Below, in pieces: positions 1-64,000 of a stretch of 64,000 bases of DNA (position 1 is its first letter; each line of letters begins with the position of its first letter). Below the pieces are notes generated by a model. It was not told the DNA's origin and searched no databases. It saw only the letters and a program-made list of their open reading frames with translations. The translations under genes and the position numbers were made by a program. Source of the stretch: Balanoglossus misakiensis (Eukaryota; Hemichordata); contig CM082577.2 in the NCBI GenBank assembly GCA_040954595.2, positions 10,540,001 through 10,604,000 of the forward strand, given 5' to 3'.

Positions 1-3000
1 GTGAAAAAAGTAGCGGTCGACCGGCTGATGTGCTCCCTTTTCACTGTGAACTTCCGTCGTTTTAGTAACATGCACAATTGTCAACACAGCCGACAAGAAA
101 TGGGCCGAGGGTTTTTGCTTTTCCATGACTAGCCGTCGTGGTAAAATTTTAATGGAACACACATTAATTAAACACGCATTCTGTGGGACGTTGGCCTATG
201 GACGCTTTGTATGTGGGTAAATCGGCCTATGACTCACGCTTGGTTTCAAGTTGGGGTAAACACGCACCCGATTTGCATTGAGAACTGCAGGACACACTGC
301 AAATATTTGGCGGGAATTTGCTGAGCGTTTTAACTGCATTCCTCCTTTGATTTTCTGACTCATTCCCTCGCGGCTAAACGGTATTTCTGGACAACACTCA
401 CCCGCGAGAGACAAAAAAAAAAAAAAAAAACGGCGCTACCAGCACAGTCGTTTAACGACGCGTCGCTTCGATGGGAGGGCCCAGATCGATTTAGAAACAC
501 ATTAGTTTTATCCGTGTAGGACCCGTCAACGGACGATTCAGAGATCGTATTCCGGAAGAAAATAAGTTCCCCTTTTCTCGGAACGGATGATAAGTTTAGT
601 TCACTCGGCATTGTCCTTCTTGAGCACCGAAGTTTTAAAAGAAGAAAACACGTCGCGCCGAGTTTACAACGAGTGTATTTTTTTCAGGGCGGAATTCAAA
701 ATAAACCTTAACAGCTATAGGTGACAGCTTTTTAAACCGCGGAGCCCACTGCAAAATCTTGGCAACACAGAAACGAATGAGTGAATGACACCTTTCGACG
801 AACTATGCGATCGCGTGATTGCGGACCCACTATTTTGCGTTCCCCCCTTTCAGTGTGGATACTGGGTAGAGCAATTGACTCGTGCTGTAATACAGAGGCG
901 GCGATCCGTTTCAATTATGCCCAAAGACCCCGGGCGTCGTGGGACAAAAACTGGACAGGATATTCAGTGACAGGGGTGGGCAAGAATGGAATTACCCAAC
1001 CTCGAGAACTCAAAAGAAGAGAAAGTGGAGTTACTTCCACGCCGCATTTTGAATCCACGAAGAATAAAAACTCTAAATGTGCTCCTATCCTCGAAACAGA
1101 AAGTTTCACTTCTCTGACAGGAGGGTGCGAAATAAAACTTCCCGTTACTGTATTGTTCGCAGGACTGCCCTACCCCTCTAAATCAGCTGATCCTGACACA
1201 CGCACCATCGAACTCGCTCGTTGACAATCAATGCGTGTCTTCATAGACTAGGGGGTCTTGAAACCGACGGACCATTATTCTAAATAATTGATAAGGGTTT
1301 TGTCTGGGCCAATCAGCGCGCTGTTTACTTTGTACAGACAGTAGTGTGGTACAATGCAAGCAATGCAATGTGCAGCGATAAAAACCACACCACTAGCCAC
1401 AGTGGCCTAAGAAAATGCAACATGTGCTGTAGCCAGCATCAATCACACATCAAATGATCTCATTCTTTCGGACTCTTACGGATTTATCCCACCAGAGCGA
1501 TCTCCGACACAGACCACGCCATACCTCGTAAGTATATACATGTCGTTTGGTTTGGATCGTACAGCGAAAATCTCTCGGCGTTGGACACACAGCTCTACGT
1601 ACTTTGTGAACTGATTTTGAAGTTCTTCCCGGAGTCGAGTTTGACGTGCGTTGTATGTACACCCTTCACGCACGGAGCCCGCTTCGAAATGTTTTCGACT
1701 TTGTCGATTCGGAGGTGGCTGTCACGAGGGCCTTGGTAATTTTTCCGCCCCTTTCGAGCGACTGTCAGTTCCCTGGTGTCCACCGATTGAGCGGATTTCT
1801 CGAGAGGCGGCAGATTTCGGCTTCGGTTGCGTCGTCGTCGTTACATTTCGCGAAGCCCTTGTCCAGTGTGTGTCACTAGGGCTGTGTTCGCGGCGTTGCG
1901 GGCAAAAACAAACACGTCGTTGTACTGAGGACGTCCGCCATGATGTGTGAATATCCTTTACAATTTTCTCTCGGCCTGGAGACGATAACTGAGTGTCCAT
2001 TACTGTAGAATGGTGTAGAATCATCGCGGGGACGGGACATTGTCGCAATTTTTTTTTGCTGTGGTTGCCCCACATCGAACGTACACGCACGTGCATACGC
2101 ATTGACGAAGCGTGTGGTCCGGGCGTATTCCGTCGATCCGCGCACGGCACTCTTCGCTCAAACCAGAACAGAGAGGCTAGCCAGAGACACTAAGTCTTGT
2201 TCAACATTTTGCCCGCACGGTGCGTTTCCAATCGGGGCTTTGATCAAGCCTTGGACCCACGGCAGTGAAGCGTGTCGTCGCGGGCGTTGCCCCGAATTGA
2301 AGTAAAATACGCTCGCCGGGCCGAGCGAATTTCAAAGCTGGTCTTCAGCCGCGCGACGAGGAAAGTGCGTTTTACTGGTCAGTTGTTGATGATTCACGAG
2401 CGTCAGACGAAAGTTACAACCACACATAATATGCGCGATCTGTGGTATTTTACTTGCGTTCACTCAGTCCCTAATAATAGTGCTGTTTTCCACTGGAAGG
2501 TTCTAACTGACCTCAAATTCAATGTAAAACGGTTGATTTTTTTTTACTCGCGCCACGGCTATTACTGAACAACACTTGGCAGCGCCCTGTTTTGGCATAA
2601 GCTCCAACGTTTATCGGCTTTATAATTGCATTTCGATGTCAATAATGGCCGGCCAGCTGAAATGTTTTACCACTGGCCCAATAGTCTGCTTGGACTTGAA
2701 AAGCTGACGTGAAAAGTGAAAGAAATTCGTAGCAATTGCCAGTGCTAGACGTTTGCCGAAAACTCTTTCCAGGCTGGAGTTTTGAAAATCGTTCGTTGCC
2801 TGATGTGCGTTCGGGATGTTTTTATTTATGCGTCAGCACTCCGGTTCAACGTCAATAGTCACTAAAGCTTACACACTGGTCGAATTGTTTGCATTTACAT
2901 CTTATCACAGGTCCATTTCCTTTTACCGGGGACGGAAAAAAATGCTAAAATTTGTCATATCTTGACGTCGTTTGTGTTAACGTGACAGAAATGCGAAAAG

Positions 3001-4324
3001 TGATTGATTGATTTCTTGTTTTCTTTCGCGAGGCAGGCCATAGTCCAGCCAGTAACGTTACTGGGTGAAACCTTCAAACCCCCGAATGTAATTTCATATT
3101 TTGTTTTCGTCAATTTTCTGATGTTTTTACAGTCTCCAAATCTCATATAAACTGTATATTTACGACCCTGCCTATGACGGACATCGGCGAGGTGTAATTT
3201 CTCACGTACTGTACGAGTCGAGGCTGTACACGCACGGAGATGGTGCACGCTGAACCGACGCGACGCGCTGCCTTCGGTGAAGTGATTTTCTGAAGTCCAC
3301 GCTACAGTCAACGCCCGCCTTCCACCACTAAACGTCTACTTGATATGATCTCACCTAAAATACGTTGTGGTAGTAATGACCCCACTTTATTTGGAGGTAT
3401 AGTTTTGGTTCGCGGATACATTTTCGTTGTTTAGGGTGATTTTTGTCGTCCGCGTCGTTTCTAGTCTACGCCGCCACACACACGCTCGTACAGCGTGTGT
3501 AGTCCCTCGGCTGAACCCGGGCAATGGACTCCGCTCCGCACACGCCCTGCATAAAGGCGATGGTACACCGCGTATGCTATAGAACCGAACAAGGAAAGAA
3601 TATCGATCGCCATGTTAAATTTTCATGGAGTATTGTGGTTTTCTCTGCAGTACTTTGGAATGGGTTTGGAGCTGTGTTCTCAACGTGGAATTGTATTTTC
3701 TGTGTGCAGACCACGTAAAAAATTAGCGCTGGCGAAAGATCCAGCTTGAGTGTATGGTTATTATTATGCACACAGACGTTACCCGCGCTCTCTCAGTGTT
3801 GGGCGGTGTCATGCCATTTATTACGATTAGTCGCCGTTTTTTACTCCTCGCACAAACACATCTGTCGCTTTGACGTAAACAAAGGGAATTATTTTAAATA
3901 GCGAAAAAATTGCATCTCGTGTCCCGTTATTTTAGTCGGACGGAAGTTTTGGCAGTTTGACAATAATCGCCCCATGCGATCGTATCGTGTGTATTTCTAC
4001 GTTCGGAAAATGTTGGCCGCAGCTGTAACTCGCGGAGTTTTAAGTCGTGTCTCGTTGATAATTTCGTGGGCACCATTCGCCACAATTTGACCCTTTTTAA
4101 TCTACAATTCCACACTGTTGACTGTGTAGTTGTTTTCGTGTATATCGCACACACAGTGTGCTTTTTTCTGATTCAACCTTTGCTTTGAAGGTTGGCCACG
4201 TCTGTAGTTCACGTGGTTACATATTGCAGCGTGCGTGTTATGTTGTGTCGCCGCGCTAACGTTCACACCAAGTTGAAACAACTGGACGATCTTTCTGAAA
4301 TTGTCTCATTTGTCTGTCTGGCAG
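1..4324. other. upstream region, no coding gene seen; probable promoter side
   Basis: No reading frame here resembles a known protein or has the splice-linked organisation of the gene downstream. The stretch is visibly richer in CpG than the introns further right (for example 2260..2370), which fits a CpG-rich promoter zone. A long A run lies at 413..430. It may contain one or more untranslated first exons of the TNRC18/BAHCC1-like gene. A CCAAT box at 1309 and a GTAAGTAT donor at 1528 are candidates, but nothing in sequence alone proves the start site. Confidence 0.5.
1309..1318 (+). promoter_or_regulatory. CCAAT box (NF-Y type) CCAATCAGCG
   Basis: The sequence GGGCCAATCAGCGCG contains the full NF-Y core CCAATCA with a favourable flank. 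It lies about 220 bp before a perfect intronic donor hexamer (GTAAGT at 1528). That spacing would allow a start site near 1370..1420 and a first untranslated exon ending at 1527. The motif is seen directly; the promoter assignment is inference, and such motifs also occur by chance. Confidence 0.25.
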
Positions 4325-4434
4325 GTACCGGAGAAAGCCGTCTGCGTGTGTGAGTGTAGTTTAGCCGATTGACTCGGATAGATTCCCCCTACCACTCCTC
4401 CGGTACAAAGAGAGGCACAGGCAGCAACAGAAAT
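4325..4434 (+). other. 5' leader (UTR) of the TNRC18/BAHCC1-like gene
   Basis: A pyrimidine-rich tract ending TGTCTGTCTGGCAG at 4324 looks like a splice acceptor, so an untranslated exon may begin at 4325. The segment contains no ATG, and an in-frame TAG at 4357..4359 closes the frame upstream of the coding start. ATG 4435 is therefore the first possible in-frame methionine. If the acceptor is not used, the leader simply extends further upstream. Confidence 0.5.
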
Positions 4435-61040
<56,606 letters not shown>

Positions 61041-61574
61041 ATCGCAGGTCGATCACCACCGCAGAAAATGGCTATTTCGTGTCATGGCGATTTGAGAATG
61101 AACATTTCTTTATTGCTTGAGATAAAATTAACGGACGTGAGACAAAACTATGATGAAGAGGAGTGCTCCGAAGATGTGATTTATTTTGAACTTATTCACA
61201 AACTTCTCTGCACCGAACTCGACTAAAGTTAGGACATCTGTGCGATGCTTGACTGTGGAATGATTCCACACAACACAGAGTATGCCAAGGATCTCCAATT
61301 GTCAACTATCAGTACCAAGTTTTATATGAAGCTGGTTTTGTATACATTGGTATTTCCATAATCAGTGTGGGCATTTCAGAACAAAAAAGTCTGAAATTCT
61401 GAGAATAGCTTGGTGTTATTTTTTTTTTCTTTATTGTTTTTTTGTGAAGACACAAAGTTTACAGTATGTGCTGCTGAAGATTCCTTCCAAGTGTGTATGT
61501 GTGCGTGCGTGTGTATGTACTTGTGTATATGTGAAAGGAAACAAAACTAGTAGTTTAAATTTAAAAAAAACTAC

Positions 61575-61580
61575 AATAAA
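61575..61580 (+). terminator. proximal polyadenylation signal AATAAA
   Basis: Perfect hexamer 535 bp after the stop codon; a shorter 3' UTR isoform is possible. Confidence 0.5.
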
Positions 61581-61617
61581 ATTTCAATTCTTGGCGAATG
61601 CAAGCTGGGAAGCTTGA

Positions 61618-61625
61618 TGTAAATA
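61618..61625 (+). promoter_or_regulatory. Pumilio response element TGTAAATA
   Basis: It matches the UGUAHAUA consensus exactly; a related TGTAAATT follows at about 61629 and TGTAGATT at about 61639. Post-transcriptional repression by PUF proteins would be the expected role; use is inferred. Confidence 0.4.
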
Positions 61626-61701
61626 CATGTAAATTCCTGTAGATTTACCCATGTTCTTGATTTTAGTGTGAAGATGTTGATATTGTGAAAAAAATGAGAA
61701 T

Positions 61702-61723
61702 TGATGGTGATGATGATGATGAT
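61702..61723. repeat. (GAT)n microsatellite in 3' UTR
   Basis: About six GAT/TGA units with one interruption. Confidence 0.8.
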
Positions 61724-61779
61724 TATAATGGCGATGATTATACAACAATAGAGATTGTTGCTTGAGAAGATTTACTTGC

Positions 61780-61793
61780 GTTACTATGACAAC
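61780..61793. promoter_or_regulatory. X-box-like palindrome GTTACTATGACAAC
   Basis: Two half-sites GTTACT and GACAAC with an AT spacer, a weaker fit to the RFX motif. It lies in the 3' UTR DNA. Confidence 0.25.
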
Positions 61794-62096
61794 AGTGTGA
61801 ACAATCAGTGACCTTAATGTACATTTTCAGAAGTTTTGATCACTGCCATTTTTTCCCGCTTTTTTAATGGTGCTTTAGTTTTCTGTTCCCATTTTTTTAT
61901 ATACAAAATCATTGTCTCTCAGTTACACCGTGAACGATTAATAGTCATGTTTGGTCACGGGGTCTGCTGGAGAACTGTACAGTTGAAAACCTCACAGAGG
62001 TCAAAGGTTGCAGAGGTCAACACTCTCACATCACGGAAAAAAATTTACAACGTAAAAAGCATAATTCAGATTTCGGTATGAAATTTACTGTAAGTG

Positions 62097-62110
62097 GTTA
62101 CCATGGTTAC
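62097..62110. promoter_or_regulatory. RFX X-box GTTACCATGGTTAC
   Basis: A perfect X-box-type palindrome (GTTACC AT GGTTAC is close to its own reverse complement). It is in the transcribed 3' UTR, where it could act as DNA element or RNA hairpin, or be chance. Confidence 0.35.
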
Positions 62111-62540
62111 AGATTGGTCAACTGGGTGTGATTGTGGTGCTTGGAGATAATGGATGTGTGTGTATGTGCGTCTCAGTTTGTAGTCTGTTCTCGATTTTCA
62201 CACCGGTCTTGAGGGAAAACAATTTTCTAATCACGTTTTTTATATGGTTGCTTTTTTATTGTCTTCTACAAGGAAGGTCTGGTAATATTTGATACAGACA
62301 TTGCACACGATAAGAGTTTAGAGTTTGATGTTTCTCTTTTGTTCCAAAGAAAATACTTTTGTTTTTGCTTATAAACGAAAAAGACTAAAATTGATTAAGA
62401 ATCAATTATCTGTTGTGTTCAGCTTTTTCTGTTTTCTTTGTTTGTCAATTTGTTCGTTTTTTTCCCCCGAACTTCTTTTATTGTGAAGGCTTGTACAGTT
62501 GATGTAGAATATTTACTTTTAAAAATCTGAACTACAATGC

Positions 62541-62546
62541 AATAAA
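62541..62546 (+). terminator. polyadenylation signal AATAAA
   Basis: Hexamer followed by AGAAG; part of a pair with the signal 72 bp downstream. Confidence 0.6.
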
Positions 62547-62612
62547 AGAAGCAGAGGCCAAAGGCTGTCTCCTCGACGAAGATGCTTTAGAGTTTTATCT
62601 TTATGAAAGTTT

Positions 62613-62618
62613 AATAAA
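62613..62618 (+). terminator. distal polyadenylation signal AATAAA
   Basis: Hexamer followed within 45 bp by TTTTTTCTTCCTTGT, a typical U/GU-rich downstream element. This is the best candidate for the main cleavage site (near 62635). Confidence 0.7.
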
Positions 62619-62640
62619 AAGACAAGAAACCAACCACGAA

Positions 62641-63345
62641 AGTAGGTTTATTATGATTTTTTCTTCCTTGTACATAAAAGTTTTGCTTGTAGCATTATTC
62701 AGATTCCCTGTAAAGTGTTATATGACTGATTAAAAAGATAAAATGAAAGAATTTAACTTTTTTGTGTCGTTTGTTTTCATTTCACTTACCCATCTGTCTG
62801 TATCACTCACTCACTCACTCACTGAACTACTGTCATCTTTACCCCTGAATTTGAAAGCGTGTATGGTGTTAGAGTGTAAAATAGGAAAACATCATAGTGT
62901 GACATGTTATTTTAGCAATTGCTTCTGTACTTCCATGCTCAATGATAGGAGGCAACTGGCCATAAAACTTCAAAATATGCCTAAATCTGGTGGTGAGTGA
63001 CTCCTTGATAATTTGACAGTATGTGAATTCAGTTTTATTTACATCGTCACAGGAGAGAAAGAGGTACTACCCAGTGTATAAAGCCAGTTTTATTTAGTTC
63101 TCCACGTCGCGTCGATGCTGTAGTAATTTGTGGGCTTCTGGCCGTTGGTGGCGTCCTGCTGTACAAGTGGGACGCCTCTGACGTAATTGCACTACGGAAT
63201 GCCCTGCACCTGTGCTACTGGTTTTTACCCACGTTTCTCGACAACTAGAATCAGAACGACCCGGACCAGCAGCAGAGCAAACACGCGGACTGACGACCAG
63301 CCGAAAACTCTGTGGCCCGGAATAAAGACAAACCGTAGTACCTAC
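62641..63345. other. intergenic stretch, no gene supported
   Basis: It contains a (CACT)n repeat (62803-62823) and two short open frames, neither of which I can support as a gene. A GTGAGT donor at 62993 and an acceptor-like CGTCACAG at 63052 would define a 60-bp intron, but the joined frame stops after eight codons. A second frame across 63053-63246 has one hydrophobic stretch only. Confidence 0.6.
62803..62823. repeat. (CACT)n microsatellite
   Basis: Five CACT units in a row. Confidence 0.9.
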
Positions 63346-63863
63346 CAGGGGCGCATTCGATTTGCACGATCATGATTGTGATTGGCGTGACGTCATTGAT
63401 GAAAGCGAGGCTGTAAACAAAACGGAATAGCATAATCATGTTTACATGTAATGGCTGCCATCAGCGTCGGTGGGTACTTTTACGATTAAAATGTTTGAAA
63501 ATACTCAATTTTTGTTAGACAAAAACAAACTGACAAATAAAACAGTTATCGAAATTTTTTTTTATCCATGGTAAAAACGAAGTATAACATAAATAAAATA
63601 TAGCACTTATAATTCAACTTGCGTCTAACAACTTAAAATATCGCAATACAAGTCAAACTCTGCTCTTGGGAGTTTTAAAATTACCGCCGCTTCGGTGGCT
63701 GCTGCGTCGTCCGCCATTTTTTTTAGTGTAATCACAACAATCACGCTCGGAGGCATGATTGTTGTGATTGTCAATCATGATTATGATTGGGCGTATTCGA
63801 ACGCGCAATCACGATCACGATTGGCCAATCACAATCATGATCGTGCAAATCGAACGCGCCCCG
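63346..63863. mobile_element. non-autonomous terminal-inverted-repeat transposon (518 bp), hAT-like
   Basis: The left end begins CAGGGGCGCATTCGATTTGC. The right end, read inverted, is CGGGGCGCGTTCGATTTGC. The repeat continues as ACGATCATGATTGTGATTGG, about 40 bp per arm with very few mismatches. The 8-bp flanks GTACCTAC (63338-63345) and GTATTTAC (63864-63871) agree at six of eight positions, like an aged target-site duplication. The CAGGGGCG start and 8-bp duplication recall hAT elements. There is no transposase frame. Confidence 0.8.
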
Positions 63864-64000
63864 GTATTTACTACAGTATTAGAAGAGCGCCCTCAATATA
63901 ACACTTCATAGTAATGTTTAAAATTTGCATATGAATACTTAATTGGTTAGACTGAAAATACTGAACCTGTGCGACGTTTTAATAGGAAAATGAGAAACAA

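Larger units (their letters stand above)
61041..62640 (+). other. 3' UTR of the TNRC18/BAHCC1-like gene (end approximate)
   Basis: AT-rich sequence with no protein-like frame between the stop codon and the last cluster of polyadenylation signals. It contains a TG-rich stretch (61495-61530), a Pumilio-type motif (61618), a (GAT)n run (61702-61723) and two X-box-like palindromes. The 3' end is placed about 20 bp after the AATAAA at 62613, followed by a T/GT-rich downstream region. Confidence 0.75.

Noticed and set aside
781-1224. 147-codon + strand frame in the upstream region
   Set aside because: Composition looks random (many Arg, Ser, Thr, Cys), no homologue recognised, and no splice-linked partner.
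4369-4434. N-terminal extension of exon 1 upstream of ATG 4435
   Set aside because: The frame is open but begins at TTG, not ATG, and a TAG lies at 4357. The MDGR start is the conserved family N-terminus.
62743-63085. Possible two-exon gene with a 60-bp intron (donor 62993, acceptor 63052)
   Set aside because: The donor is good, but the joined frame ends after eight codons. The upstream part includes translated CACT microsatellite repeat, and there is no recognisable protein.
63053-63246. Frame with a hydrophobic stretch (AVVICGLLAVGGVLLYKWD)
   Set aside because: One membrane-like segment in a 64-codon frame with no start codon, no supported partner exon and no family; most likely chance.

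Overview
The window is nuclear DNA of an animal. It has spliced genes with GT-AG introns, two introns of about 17-18 kb, AT-rich non-coding sequence, microsatellites, homopolymer G/C runs and short inverted-repeat (MITE-type) elements. It shows no bacterial gene density. A single copy of the main gene carries features shared by the two vertebrate paralogues TNRC18 and BAHCC1. With TACATGTA-type motifs and small foldback elements, this suggests a marine invertebrate (for example a hemichordate, cephalochordate or lophotrochozoan). I cannot fix the phylum from sequence alone.

One protein-coding gene on the + strand fills almost the whole window. I reconstruct 30 coding exons (4435..61040) whose lengths sum to 9837 nt (3278 codons plus stop). 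Every junction is in frame: 28 introns are GT-AG and one must be GC-AG. The product is the invertebrate counterpart of TNRC18/BAHCC1 (Drosophila winged eye family), a large nuclear chromatin-reader scaffold. It starts with the MDGR N-terminus seen in both vertebrate proteins. After that come long Ser/Thr/Pro/His/Gln-rich low-complexity segments, a glutamine-rich coiled coil, a second short coiled coil, several AT-hook-like motifs in Lys/Ser-rich exons, a tandem Tudor-like region and a C-terminal BAH domain.

Layout: 1..4324 is CpG-rich upstream sequence, probably holding the promoter and an untranslated first exon that I cannot place firmly. 4325..4645 is the first coding exon with its leader. 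4646..22080 and 22195..40128 are the giant introns 1 and 2, separated only by the 114-nt exon 2. They hold no convincing gene, but contain candidate regulatory blocks including two RFX X-box palindromes. 40129..61040 is a compact 3' half with 28 exons and short introns, several of which contain MITE-like inverted repeats. 61041..about 62640 is the 3' UTR with three AATAAA signals, a Pumilio-type motif and two X-box-like palindromes. 62640..64000 has no convincing gene and carries a 518-bp non-autonomous terminal-inverted-repeat element with an 8-bp imperfect target duplication.

I found no separate undescribed system. The observations most worth checking are the obligatory GC-AG intron, tandem NAGNAG acceptors, a possible in-frame exitron in exon 5, the X-box cluster, a 130-bp direct duplication bracketing a palindromic element, and the small transposon families.
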